NCBI RefSeq assembly: GCF_019334305.1
Contig: NZ_JAHWGH010000014.1
Location: 124,001 to 188,000, forward strand
DNA length: 64,000 bases
Direction: 5' to 3'
Source of the DNA: Rossellomorea orangium
GTDB taxonomy: Bacteria; Bacillota; Bacilli; Bacillales; Bacillaceae_B
Under the pieces are notes generated by a model, which worked only from the letters and a program-made list of their open reading frames with translations, was not told the origin of the DNA and did not search any database. The number at the start of each line of letters is the position of its first letter. The stretch's first letter is position 1. Made by a program: the position numbers and the translations under genes. Below, piece by piece: positions 50,556-59,984 of this stretch.

Positions 50556-53500
50556 TTACCTCAATCCATAAGCCTTCTCAATCTCCTGACTGATCTTATT
50601 CCCCTCATCATCCCAGGCACTTGCTTTTAATGAAACATTCTTAGCATTTTTCGGATTGTTGATGATTGCTCTGAACGTATCTCCATCACGCTCAAGCTTC
50701 ACTTTCTTCCATGACTTCCCTTCGTTGAATGACACTTCTAATGCTGCACCTTCCACATTTCCATAACCAATTGCGCCCTCAACTTTATCAACAGTAAGTT
50801 CGAGTTTGGTTGGACGATTCAAAAGGGCGTCTCCGTTCACATCTGTATCTACCTTATAATCAAGGATCAGGAATGGCAGGTCTTCCATCCAATTCTCTGT
50901 TGCTTCTGTCCAGAACGTCCACTCCGTGTGGGTACGTGTGGAGGTATTCCAGCGGTTCTCATCCCGTTTCGCATCTGTGACGAATCGGTATTGAGTGCGT
51001 TCTTGCGGTAAGATATCCCAAACATTCAAGGCCTGCCCTTTCCCTTCTTTCAGTAACGTATCTCCTTTATATAACTGGGTGGTCTGGTTTTCGTTTGAAA
51101 CATCCCAATCCGTCCCGCCGGTGTTCCCTTTCCCACCGTCAGCCCATGCAGGAACATTGATTTGAAGCGAGTTACCCTGTCTTCTCGGAGGCCAGTATCC
51201 ATCTCCAAGACTTGGACGAACGACTGGTGAGAACCAGTTCTCAGAGATTTTCTCTCCTCCATCATATGTCATCAGCGGTTGTCTCACCTGCCAGGTCTCA
51301 TCGAGGACGTTTGCCTGATGATACCAACCTGTACCTTCGATCGCAGATACATATTCAGTACGGGCGCTTGGCAATGATACTTTTTGTAAGAAACCTACAG
51401 CCCTAAAGGTATGTGGACGGAGATCATAACGGAATTCCCCTCCATCGGTTTCAACAGGTGATGTGTAGTTTGTTTCGATCTTCGCCAGTTCTTTTCCTTT
51501 TGGCTCATAGGTCAAATCTTTCGGGATCGAGCCTTCATGCACATCCATTAAATCATAGAGGTATGGGGAATCGACTGTTCCTTCTACCTTCAATTTTACG
51601 TTTCCTGAGCGAACCGCTTTAACAAGCCTGTCTCCTTCACTTTTACTAATACCTGCAACGGCTACCGGGTTATCCGTATAGTCTGCCGTTCCAGCATACA
51701 CACTGAATTCCTTGTCTTCACTGTTCACCACGATCAAGAGTTTCGCTCCAGCTGCGGCAGCATTGGTTGCCTGTTGAGATACGCTCACTTCTGCATTTCG
51801 ATCAACCACAACGGCTTTTCCTTTCGCTTTGAGGCGGTCAAAGTCAGCCGAACCCCCTTTACCCGCGTAGACTGTGGACAAATTATACTTCCCATCTAAC
51901 AACGTACTTCCCGCCAGTGGAATATCATCCAATTCTTTCCCTTTGAAATTTATCGTCAATGTCGGCTTTGTCAGACGCCAGCGTGTCAGCTGCTCAAAAT
52001 ACCCACTCTTCACTTCTTTAGTCGGAACGGCATACATCTTATCAATCCACACCGGCATTAAGTAAAGACTTGTCATCGGCATATCTCCGATGGTTTGGTG
52101 ATATTCCAGACGCTTATAGTTCGCTTCTGCTTTCTTCGGAACAACCACTTTGATTTCTTTGGCTTTACGTGCATCAAGCTCAACTGTCTTCGGTCCATCC
52201 AGTTTCACTTCCGGATCTCCTACAAGTGCTACTCCCATGTGATCTGTGTCTGCGTCCACATCCATCAGTGACATGGCCGAATACGTGCCAGGCGGCAAGC
52301 GAAGTTCGAGAGTTCCATCGACAGCAACCGCTTCAGGCTCCATCTTTTCACTGAACAGAACAACATAAGCAAGACCTTTCTCCCCATCACGATCGGTTGC
52401 ATTCAGGGTCAACGGGTAGCGTTCTTCCTCCTTGACCATGGCCATCGTCGTCCGGACAAGCTCTGTTCCGTCTGCTTTCGCTGTCAGGAACCCCTGGTAG
52501 CGGGAGCCCGTTTCACCCAGAGTGGGATCGAGGGTCACGTTGACATCCACTTTTCTACCTGCTGGTATCGTCACGGTATCTTGAGAAAGAGTCAGCATAC
52601 CGGCAAGAGCTTCTTTTCCTTCCACATTCGTAAAAGTGGCCTCTAATGCGAGCGTCACTTCCTCCTCGCTATCGTTGGTGTAAGTGACCACCTTTTCAAT
52701 CGGCTCTGCCTCATCATGCGGCCATTTGAAAAAGCCGAATGAAACGGATTCCGTCGCTCTTACATCGGCATCAAGTGCTGCCGGAATATCCACCCGACCT
52801 GTCCCAACGTGATAAGGCTGATACCCATCAAGTTTCTTGGTCGTATTCATAAGAGCCTGTTTCAGTGTTTTCCCATCCCATTCAGGATGCTTCTCCGCTA
52901 AAATCGCCGCTGCACCCGCTACATGTGGGGTAGCCATCGATGTACCGTTTAAGCTTTTATACAACCCTTCTCCACTTGAATATTGAGAACGTGCTGCCAC
53001 GATCCCTACACCAGGTGCTGAAAGATCCGGCTTCAATCCCATATCTCCATATCTTGGTCCCTTGGAAGAGAAATAAGCCAATTCATCCGATTTATCCACA
53101 GCTCCAACCGTTAGAGCTGAATCTGCCGCGCCAGGAGAACCGATCGTCCCTTCTCCACCTCTATTACCGGCTGCGATGACGAAGAGCGTTCCATTTTCGT
53201 CCGTCAAGCGATTGACCGCTTCTGACATCGGATCCGTCCCGTCACTCGGCATATCACTTCCAAGACTCAAGTTAACGATCTTGGCATGATCGGATGCCCA
53301 TTCCATTCCATCGATGATCCAGGAATCCTGACCATATCCTTGATCACTCAAAACCTTTCCTACTACTAGACGAGCATCAGGCGCAACTCCTTTATACTTC
53401 CCATCACTCGCTCCAGTCCCAAGCACAGTCGATGCCACGTGGGTACCATGACCGTTCACATCCTTTACTTCTTCGCCAGGAACAAAGCTTACAGCTTCAT

Positions 53501-54269
53501 CAATCTGACCTGTGATATCCGGATGTTCTGCGTCGATTCCGGTATCAAGAACCGCCACCTTGACTCCTTCACCAGTGTACCCCTGTTCCCACGCCTGATC
53601 AGCCCCGATTTGCGGAACACTTTGATCCAGAGCGGCTTCAACACGGCCGTCAAGCCAGATTTTATCGACACCATTTTTAAATTCTGATGTCACTTGCTTC
53701 TCATCACTTTGAACCGTCATATCATTCCAGAAAGCTTCCGCCTGCTTCTTCTCTGTGGAAAGAGCTGCTCCCCTGATACTTTCCAGATCCCTTACTTTCT
53801 TTGATCCCTTTGGCTCAACATGGAATGATTTCGCTTTTGTTTCTTGGTACTCCACAATGACCGGTACAGAATCGGTGTTTTTGTCATCATAGCCATATTC
53901 GATTAATTTTGTAATGTTAAACAAATCCTCATCCATCTTACCGGCTGCCATATAAGGCATCGCTGAATTCGGGAAGACGAAGGTTTCATCCTTGATCGTC
54001 ATCACCCTGACGCCATCACCGTTTTTATCTGCCTGCTCTACATTGATGATCTGTTTTCCATTGTCGAGCGTAGAGACTTTTACTACATCACCTGTAATGA
54101 GGGTGATCGTATGCTCTCCTTTGATGGCCGCATTTACATCTACTGTTGACGGTTCCGCATTGACTTCTTTACCAGGGATTCCCTGTGCTCCGACCTGAAC
54201 CATAGAGCCTGATATCATCGTTGCAGCGATTGAACCGAAGAGCAGGGGTTTCACGTTTAACCTTTTCAT
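50556..54269 (-). CDS. Large secreted subtilisin-like serine protease
   Basis: The 1237-aa protein has a Sec signal peptide (MKRLNVKPLLFGSIAATMIS), a propeptide of about 180 residues and an S8 catalytic domain with Asp242 (AVLDTGID), His274 (NGHGTHVA), the oxyanion Asn in IAAGNRGG and Ser444 (GTSMATPH). Downstream there are Fn3-like and jelly-roll segments, a PA-like insertion and a long C-terminal beta-rich region. Subtilases of this size act outside the cell on proteins. ATG at 54269 was chosen because AGGAG lies seven bases upstream. A near-perfect palindrome lies about 205 bases upstream. Confidence 0.9.
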   Translation of the reverse strand: MKRLNVKPLLFGSIAATMISGSMVQVGAQGIPGKEVNAEPSTVDVNAAIKGEHTITLITGDVVKVSTLDNGKQIINVEQADKNGDGVRVMTIKDETFVFPNSAMPYMAAGKMDEDLFNITKLIEYGYDDKNTDSVPVIVEYQETKAKSFHVEPKGSKKVRDLESIRGAALSTEKKQAEAFWNDMTVQSDEKQVTSEFKNGVDKIWLDGRVEAALDQSVPQIGADQAWEQGYTGEGVKVAVLDTGIDAEHPDITGQIDEAVSFVPGEEVKDVNGHGTHVASTVLGTGASDGKYKGVAPDARLVVGKVLSDQGYGQDSWIIDGMEWASDHAKIVNLSLGSDMPSDGTDPMSEAVNRLTDENGTLFVIAAGNRGGEGTIGSPGAADSALTVGAVDKSDELAYFSSKGPRYGDMGLKPDLSAPGVGIVAARSQYSSGEGLYKSLNGTSMATPHVAGAAAILAEKHPEWDGKTLKQALMNTTKKLDGYQPYHVGTGRVDIPAALDADVRATESVSFGFFKWPHDEAEPIEKVVTYTNDSEEEVTLALEATFTNVEGKEALAGMLTLSQDTVTIPAGRKVDVNVTLDPTLGETGSRYQGFLTAKADGTELVRTTMAMVKEEERYPLTLNATDRDGEKGLAYVVLFSEKMEPEAVAVDGTLELRLPPGTYSAMSLMDVDADTDHMGVALVGDPEVKLDGPKTVELDARKAKEIKVVVPKKAEANYKRLEYHQTIGDMPMTSLYLMPVWIDKMYAVPTKEVKSGYFEQLTRWRLTKPTLTINFKGKELDDIPLAGSTLLDGKYNLSTVYAGKGGSADFDRLKAKGKAVVVDRNAEVSVSQQATNAAAAGAKLLIVVNSEDKEFSVYAGTADYTDNPVAVAGISKSEGDRLVKAVRSGNVKLKVEGTVDSPYLYDLMDVHEGSIPKDLTYEPKGKELAKIETNYTSPVETDGGEFRYDLRPHTFRAVGFLQKVSLPSARTEYVSAIEGTGWYHQANVLDETWQVRQPLMTYDGGEKISENWFSPVVRPSLGDGYWPPRRQGNSLQINVPAWADGGKGNTGGTDWDVSNENQTTQLYKGDTLLKEGKGQALNVWDILPQERTQYRFVTDAKRDENRWNTSTRTHTEWTFWTEATENWMEDLPFLILDYKVDTDVNGDALLNRPTKLELTVDKVEGAIGYGNVEGAALEVSFNEGKSWKKVKLERDGDTFRAIINNPKNAKNVSLKASAWDDEGNKISQEIEKAYGLR

Positions 54270-54275
54270 GAACAT

Positions 54276-54864
54276 TCTCCTATTCTATTAAGTTGTTGGG
54301 ATTAAATAATGGAAGATGGTATGTAGTCCTTCACAGCACTACTTGAAGCGCGGTCTACACCTCCTGTTAAAGAGATTTTGAGTCGTCCCAGTTTTGAAGA
54401 CTTGCTCTTGGAAGTTTGAATGATTATGTGGTTACTTGCATTGTAAGGCTCTGCATATCCCCTTCTCAATGGGGGTTATATTACAGGTAATATGACCCGG
54501 TAAGTCTGCAGGAAAAGGGACTGTGAAATAAATATCTGTCATTTGACACAGAGCAGATATAGAGGGATGTTTTTTTCGAGTGCGTAGCGCGATTTATCCT
54601 CATACAACACAACCATAGGCCCTGGTATGTTTCATAAAAGAAGAAAATCAGATCTTCTGATAGATACATAGGGAGAACAGGTGAAATCTATCACTGTAGC
54701 CGGATCAACTTGAAAACATCATTATACCCAAAAGGACCTTAAGCATTCTTCCTATATCCACCTATACTTCCTTTGCACCTCAATGGGACCTTATCGTTCC
54801 AAACGGATGGGTCATAGGATCGATGAATACGTCTAACACTCCATCACAATTACCCCAACAAACT
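54276..54864. other. Intergenic region upstream of the subtilase gene, no gene seen
   Basis: About 590 bases with no open frame that has a ribosome binding site on either strand. It holds a 26-bp palindrome at 54473-54498 and the leader of the subtilase gene. Its length suggests a complex promoter region. Confidence 0.5.
54473..54498. promoter_or_regulatory. Putative operator, 26-bp palindrome
   Basis: GGGTTATATTAC, two bases, GTAATATGACCC: 12-base arms with one G.T mismatch and only a two-base centre, so it suits a dimeric protein rather than an RNA hairpin. It is about 205 bases upstream of the subtilase start. Confidence 0.5.
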
Positions 54865-54903
54865 AAAAAGCTACCCCGGAACGATCTCCGGAGTAGCTTT
54901 TTT
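54865..54903 (-). terminator. Intrinsic terminator of orphan permease pair 2
   Basis: AAAAAGCTACYCCGGA, loop, complement, T run on the minus strand. Confidence 0.8.
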
Positions 54904-54912
54904 ACCCTATCA

Positions 54913-55929
54913 TCAAGCTTTATGAACGAAATCAAATGGGCCTTTTCCGTCAAAGGTATTGACCTTCCCTTCATGAACCTCCCTTTTATCCTGCCCCAAC
55001 GTGTCCAGCACACGTGTCGCCCCGATCAGCATCAGCTTCGCAGAAAGGATCGTCAAAGTGAAAAACACCACCGGAATAAAGGAGATCCATGGATAGGTGG
55101 TCCAAAGATATTGCCACCAGCCTCCAAGGAGACCTGACCACTCATATGAAAGTGATACAAATACCTGATTGTTGAATACGTCTGTATCCAGGGAAGCACC
55201 ACCGATAAAAATCTTCAATACCCCAAGATGCGCAATCAACAGCATGATGATCATGAATTCACGGATGGATACGAGAAGGATCTGTGGCAGGATAAATGGC
55301 CGGATATGGTTCATGATATAATGGCGCTTCGTGGCCCCCAACACTTTGGAGCTATCGATGAATTCCTCTTTCATGATTTTGTCATACTCATTCGAGAATA
55401 AAAGGGTCAGGCTCGGAATGGAAATAATAATGAGAATGACAAGGTAAAACATCAGCTTGTCCGAAAAATCATAGGGGAAATCTGCAGGATTAAACAACTC
55501 GCCCTCCAACATCATCCAATTCAATAGCAGGAACGCTAATAACGTAGGAGGAAAATAATTGGCGGCATCCACTATGTTATCGATGATTTTCCTGAACGGC
55601 TTGAAATAAAAATGAACCACCAGCCCAAGGACAACCGAAGGCAGCACCCTGCATAACATGATGACAAGAGCCGCGCCTATCGTATATTTAGCACCAACGA
55701 TGATAAGAAGCAGGACATTCCGGTTAAAATTATCCGTCCCAAGCGGAGGATACTCTAACGGGGAGTATGGAGGCTTTAGGTAATCCCCCTCTACATTTTT
55801 CAAAAGGTCGAGCTTTGGCACTTCATTTCCCCATCCCACGTAATAAATCAAACTTACAGCAAACATACCAAACAAAAAAAGAAAACCTGTTAAAAAGGCC
55901 GGATTTTTCATTAATTTCTTCAGCATCAT
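54913..55929 (-). CDS. Orphan OppC-like ABC transporter permease (pair 2)
   Basis: The 338-aa polytopic protein has the OppC-like N-terminal segment, GTDNFNRNVLLLIIVGAKYT and VLGATKRHYIMNHIRP as the ATPase-contact loop. It is clearly homologous to the 33.8-34.9 kb permease (shared AGAKYT/VGAKYT and GATxxHxIxxHxRP). No ATPase or peptide-binding gene is nearby. Its start overlaps the upstream permease stop by four bases. Confidence 0.78.
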   Translation of the reverse strand: MMLKKLMKNPAFLTGFLFLFGMFAVSLIYYVGWGNEVPKLDLLKNVEGDYLKPPYSPLEYPPLGTDNFNRNVLLLIIVGAKYTIGAALVIMLCRVLPSVVLGLVVHFYFKPFRKIIDNIVDAANYFPPTLLAFLLLNWMMLEGELFNPADFPYDFSDKLMFYLVILIIISIPSLTLLFSNEYDKIMKEEFIDSSKVLGATKRHYIMNHIRPFILPQILLVSIREFMIIMLLIAHLGVLKIFIGGASLDTDVFNNQVFVSLSYEWSGLLGGWWQYLWTTYPWISFIPVVFFTLTILSAKLMLIGATRVLDTLGQDKREVHEGKVNTFDGKGPFDFVHKA

Positions 55930-56795
55930 ATGACCACCCTTTGTCCGGTTTTTTTAACAATGATCAGCCGGATCAGGATGAGCAACAGGAATACCGGCAC
56001 ATAGAACATGATCAGACTAAAACAAATCACATCCATTTGGGAAAATGACAGGATAAAATGAGTGATCCCATAGATATTGAACAATCTCTCAAACACGATA
56101 AGAGATGACAAGAGAAAGAGAATGATGGACTTGGAGTGATTTAATAGACTGAACGTGATATTCCGCAGGATATGGACAAAGAAAATGACATGCCTGGACA
56201 TTCCCCTTCCCCTGATTAGATCGACATAGGGCTTGCCGTACTCATCGTTCACCAGCAGATAGGTAATTCTGAACAACATGATCGTCGGTAAGATGGACAA
56301 TGTCAGGACAGGGATCAGATACACTTTCTCCTGTGATCCGACGATGGGAAACAATAAAATCCCCGTCTTTTTCAACACCAAAATGACGCTGTATTGAATG
56401 ACAATCAAAATGAAGATATCGGGTGTGGATTCCAGCAGGTTGGTGGCCCGGGTGATGAACTTCGACCAGGCACTTGGCAGTAAATGTGTGAGGTATGCAA
56501 GGAGGATGCCCATGACAACAGAAAGAAGAAAAGCAGAGATGAAAATGGAAACCGAATAAAAATAGGGTTCCCAGAAGGCAGGGAACATCGGATACGAGTT
56601 GTTCACTTCATTCGTGATGGTCATCGCATTTGAATGAAGCAGCGAGCTTGAAATATCTTTAAGATTGATTAAATATTGTTTCAAGCTGAGATTCACTCCT
56701 TCATTGAACAACCCGATGAGACCGGTCAGAAGGATAATCCCGATAAGAACGAAGACAAATTTCAAAGCCATGGAACCGATAGATTTAAGATACAT
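55926..56795 (-). CDS. Orphan OppB-like ABC transporter permease (pair 2)
   Basis: The 289-aa protein has about six hydrophobic segments and a degenerate EAA-type loop (DLIRGRGMSRHVIFFVHILR). It is homologous to the 32.9-33.8 kb permease: shared features include LLES(T)PDIFILIVIQ versus LDSLPDVMIIVFIQ and the central KTGILLF/KTDILLF segment. It forms a translationally coupled pair with the next gene. Confidence 0.78.
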   Translation of the reverse strand: MYLKSIGSMALKFVFVLIGIILLTGLIGLFNEGVNLSLKQYLINLKDISSSLLHSNAMTITNEVNNSYPMFPAFWEPYFYSVSIFISAFLLSVVMGILLAYLTHLLPSAWSKFITRATNLLESTPDIFILIVIQYSVILVLKKTGILLFPIVGSQEKVYLIPVLTLSILPTIMLFRITYLLVNDEYGKPYVDLIRGRGMSRHVIFFVHILRNITFSLLNHSKSIILFLLSSLIVFERLFNIYGITHFILSFSQMDVICFSLIMFYVPVFLLLILIRLIIVKKTGQRVVI

Positions 56796-56864
56796 AGAGT
56801 GACCCTCCGAAACGATAGAAACTTATTTTTTATAGATTACCATAATAAACCAAAAAATCCCATA

Positions 56865-56897
56865 TAAAAAAGTGGAACCCCTTTGGATTCCACCCTT
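56865..56897 (-). terminator. Intrinsic terminator of lysA
   Basis: GTGGAATCC, loop, GGGTTCCAC, then TTTTTT on the minus strand. Confidence 0.85.
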
Positions 56898-56904
56898 TCC
56901 TTGC

Positions 56905-58191
56905 TTATAGATCTTTCCGTACAAGATCCGCATATGTCTCCCGCTCAATGACAACACGTGATTCGCCATCTTTGACAAACACAACTGCCGGCCTTGGAAT
57001 CCGGTTGTAATTACTCGCCATGGAATACCCATAAGCACCGGTGCTGAACACAGCCAGGATATCACCGTAATTCGTCGGTGGGAGCATCAGATCCCAGATC
57101 AGCATGTCCCCTGACTCGCAGCACTTCCCGGCAATGCTCACAAGTTCCGTGCATTCCTCATTAGGACGGTTGGCCAGCATCGCATGATACTTTGCCTGAT
57201 ACAGTGCAGGTCTGATATTGTCCGTCATCCCTCCGTCGATCGCCACATATGTCCGCACTTCTGGAATGATTTTCTTTGATCCCACTTTGTACAACGTCGT
57301 ACCTGCCTCAGCCACCATGCTTCGGCCCGGCTCCACCCAAACTTCCGGAAGTGGATATTCATTCTTCGAAAAGTACGTTTTCACACTATCCGTAATGCCC
57401 TTTACATACGTCGGGATCGGTAGTGGCCGATCTTCTTCCGTGTAGCGGACACCAAAGCCTCCACCAATATTCAACACCGGCATCTTCACATCGAATTCGA
57501 TGCGCATCCGCTGCATGAAATCAGCAAGTACCTTAATCGCCTGATCGAACCCATCCTGTTCGAAAATCTGGGATCCGATATGAGAGTGAAGCCCAAGTAA
57601 GGTGAAGTACGGTTTTCTCATGGCTAGTTGAATCGCCGTACTTGCCTGTCCATTCGAAATGCTGAATCCGAATTTCGAATCTTCCTGCCCTGTTGTGATG
57701 TATTCATGGGTATGGGCTTCCACTCCAGGTGTGACCCTGATCAGGATTTGAACCTGCTGTTCACGCTCTTTTGCAAGGTCATGCAGCAATTCAAGCTCGA
57801 GGAAGCTGTCGACAACAAAGCAGCCAATTTCCGCTTCAAGAGCCATAAGCAGCTCTTCTTCGGACTTGTTGTTCCCATGGAAATGAATCCGGTCAGCAGG
57901 GAATCCCGCCTCAAGAGCTGTATACAATTCCCCGCCGGACACGACGTCCAGTGAAAGATTTTCCTGTGCTGCAAGTCGAACCATTTCTTTGCAGAGAAAC
58001 GCTTTGCTCGCATACGCCACCTGAAACTTGAGACCACTTTCATTGAATGCATCACGGAACAATTTCGCATTCCCGCGGACCATCCCTTCATCGTACACCA
58101 TCAACGGCGTGCCGTATCTTTCGACCAGCTCACCTGTACCCATCCCACCGATGGTTAAATCACCTTGAACATTCACATCAACTGTACTCAT
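56905..58191 (-). CDS. lysA: Diaminopimelate decarboxylase
   Basis: The 428-aa enzyme makes lysine from meso-diaminopimelate, the last step of the pathway. It carries the PLP lysine in AYASKAF, the HFHGNNKS segment, the GGGFGVRY phosphate-binding loop and the substrate-site EPGRSMV and CESGD. The ATG at 58191 follows AAAGGAG by eight bases; a frame extended 56 codons upstream runs through the lysine riboswitch and is not part of the protein. It is controlled by that riboswitch and its terminator. Confidence 0.95.
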   Translation of the reverse strand: MSTVDVNVQGDLTIGGMGTGELVERYGTPLMVYDEGMVRGNAKLFRDAFNESGLKFQVAYASKAFLCKEMVRLAAQENLSLDVVSGGELYTALEAGFPADRIHFHGNNKSEEELLMALEAEIGCFVVDSFLELELLHDLAKEREQQVQILIRVTPGVEAHTHEYITTGQEDSKFGFSISNGQASTAIQLAMRKPYFTLLGLHSHIGSQIFEQDGFDQAIKVLADFMQRMRIEFDVKMPVLNIGGGFGVRYTEEDRPLPIPTYVKGITDSVKTYFSKNEYPLPEVWVEPGRSMVAEAGTTLYKVGSKKIIPEVRTYVAIDGGMTDNIRPALYQAKYHAMLANRPNEECTELVSIAGKCCESGDMLIWDLMLPPTNYGDILAVFSTGAYGYSMASNYNRIPRPAVVFVKDGESRVVIERETYADLVRKDL

Positions 58192-58225
58192 ATCCTTAAC
58201 TCCTTTAGACTCTCTAAAAAAACAC

Positions 58226-58262
58226 AAAAAAACCGTATGAAGCAGATGCTCATACGGTTTTT
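58226..58262 (-). terminator. Regulatory terminator of the lysine riboswitch
   Basis: AAAACCGTATGA, an eight-to-nine-base loop and the exact complement, then a T run on the minus strand, between the aptamer and the lysA start. It is expected to form when lysine is bound. Confidence 0.8.
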
Positions 58263-58312
58263 CACCAAAGTTAACGGAAACATGATGAAGACTCTGTATT
58301 AACATCTCTTCA

Positions 58313-58477
58313 ATAGTGCTCCACAACCTTTGCATTGTGACAGTCCAACATTTCTTCAATGCTGGCCCAACAAAAAATAGAATTGGCTATTTTCTGCTTC
58401 GGCGATCTGCCTTTCCCATCTTATCCCGGAATCCAATATTCTCAAAGAAGGTACTCTTCATACTCGCGCCTCTATTA
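58313..58477 (-). promoter_or_regulatory. Lysine riboswitch (L-box) of lysA
   Basis: On the minus strand the L-box core is present in order: AATAGAGGCGCGAG, AAGAGTA, GATCGCCGAAGC, TTGGGCC, GGACTGTCAC and TGTGGAGC(A)CTATT, with AATAG/CTATT closing P1. It is followed by a strong terminator and then lysA, the textbook arrangement for lysine feedback. Confidence 0.93.
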
Positions 58478-58508
58478 TCAGAGAGTGACTGTTTATTTGA
58501 TTGGCATA

Positions 58509-58538
58509 ACTATATCATTCTGTTGAAATGGTTGTCAA
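58509..58538 (-). promoter_or_regulatory. Promoter of the riboswitch-lysA unit
   Basis: TTGACA, 18 bases, TATAGT on the minus strand, about 32 bases before the aptamer. Confidence 0.75.
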
Positions 58539-58549
58539 TTGGTTTTAGT

Positions 58550-58580
58550 AGAAACTCCCTGGAATTGTATCCAGGGATTC
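58550..58580 (-). terminator. Intrinsic terminator of the ECF sigma operon
   Basis: TCCCTGGA, six-base loop, TCCAGGGA, then GTTTCT on the minus strand, right after the anti-sigma gene. Confidence 0.65.
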
Positions 58581-58583
58581 AGT

Positions 58584-59984
58584 TTACTTCAATTTAATTT
58601 CGAAGGGAGCCATTTCAATCGGCTTATCGTTTCGGCTTAAGCTTTCGAATGGAACGATTAATGAATAGTCATCCAGATCAGCATCCTTAGGTAAGTCAAA
58701 AGTGATTTGATAACGGAGAGCAGCTTTATCAATTGTCTTCGTGTCAGTACTTCTGATCATATGATTCAACATCTTATTATAGTCTAGTTCATCTTTGTCA
58801 TCTCTATGAATATCTTTAGATGGTATCATCTGAACGAATTGAGCAATATTCTCTAGAATGTCATATCGAAATTGTTTTTCTTTGATATCGTCTATGGTGA
58901 AATTGACTGTCACCTTCCCCTTAGTGTTTTGGATATCTTCTACTGTGATTTGATAACCGAAACGTGGACTCTTTATGTGAAATGGAATGGTTGATTTCAA
59001 TGAGTGGAGGGCATCATCATCCACTCGCTTCATGTCTGCCTGTACTTTCAGTGAATGGGCCTTATCATTGAGTTTACTCGTAAAGAGCTCCCTTACCGTC
59101 TTTTCTACTTTCCCATGGACTTCTTTGGTTTGAAGTACCTCCGCACTCGACTTCGACAACCTGTTCCCAAGGTCATCAAACACGATCAGATCTAAGCTAT
59201 CCTTCTCGGACTCTACCGTATACTTATATTCCAGTATCGTCGTCGCTTTTCCTTTCGTAACAGAAGTCATCTGCAGCTCAAATTCCCCATCCGGTGATAC
59301 TGTCCTTGCATCTGTTTGCATGGTTTCGGAAGGAATCCTCTTCACTGGTACATCAAAGGACCATGTGCCGTTCACATCGGCCATATGGGTAAACGTCAAT
59401 GGAAGGGTGAAGTCCTCCGGCAGTTCTTTTCCATCCTTGTAAAATTCGATGGAACCTATGAATTCTTCTCCATCTTTTTTCAGACCCGAGCTTCCTGCCC
59501 CCCATTGTTTCTGCTCCTTCCCATCAAAAAGATGATAGCTGTAACCACTCACCGGACGATTGCCTTCATCCATATGTTCAATGGAAAGGTCATCACCTTT
59601 CGCCTTAAACGTGACCCCAATGACATTCCCATCGTAATAGGAGCTTGTGATCGTGATATCAACACCATTGGAAGTGGCTGCCTGGTTGACCTCGGTGACT
59701 TTATCACTTGAATAGAGTTCTTTCCCGACTCCGGAACCGACTTTTTCATAGATCCCACCAAGTACCGGAAGCTTGGCCAACGCATTGTTCACCGGGGAGA
59801 AGAGAAATCCAGAGACGAGAATCATAGAGGCAGCAGCTGTGGTAATGCCGGCACTCACCTTGAGCCTTTTTCTACGTACCTTATGCTTCCTGCCTTTTTG
59901 AATACCTGTAGAAATGGACCTGTACAGGTCGTCTTTCGGCACTTCGATCTTTTCCAATTCTTCCTCAAACCATTTTCTGTCCAA
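58584..59984 (-). CDS. DUF4179 membrane anti-sigma factor-like protein
   Basis: The 466-aa protein has a short acidic N-terminal part (EELEKIEVPKDDLYRSI), a basic linker and one membrane segment (ITTAAASMILVSGFLF). An external domain of about 390 residues contains the DUF4179 region (KLPVLGGIYEKVGSGVGKELY). This layout is that of anti-sigma factors encoded with ECF sigma genes: the N-terminal part holds the sigma factor, while the external domain senses a wall or envelope signal. It overlaps the sigma gene by 20 bases. Confidence 0.82.
   Translation of the reverse strand: MDRKWFEEELEKIEVPKDDLYRSISTGIQKGRKHKVRRKRLKVSAGITTAAASMILVSGFLFSPVNNALAKLPVLGGIYEKVGSGVGKELYSSDKVTEVNQAATSNGVDITITSSYYDGNVIGVTFKAKGDDLSIEHMDEGNRPVSGYSYHLFDGKEQKQWGAGSSGLKKDGEEFIGSIEFYKDGKELPEDFTLPLTFTHMADVNGTWSFDVPVKRIPSETMQTDARTVSPDGEFELQMTSVTKGKATTILEYKYTVESEKDSLDLIVFDDLGNRLSKSSAEVLQTKEVHGKVEKTVRELFTSKLNDKAHSLKVQADMKRVDDDALHSLKSTIPFHIKSPRFGYQITVEDIQNTKGKVTVNFTIDDIKEKQFRYDILENIAQFVQMIPSKDIHRDDKDELDYNKMLNHMIRSTDTKTIDKAALRYQITFDLPKDADLDDYSLIVPFESLSRNDKPIEMAPFEIKLK

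Noticed and set aside
54481-54669. 62-codon minus-strand frame upstream of the subtilase gene
   Set aside because: No RBS, no recognisable features, and it overlaps the palindrome region.
58192-58359. 56-codon N-terminal extension of lysA
   Set aside because: It translates the lysine riboswitch and its terminator; the ATG at 58191 has a proper RBS.
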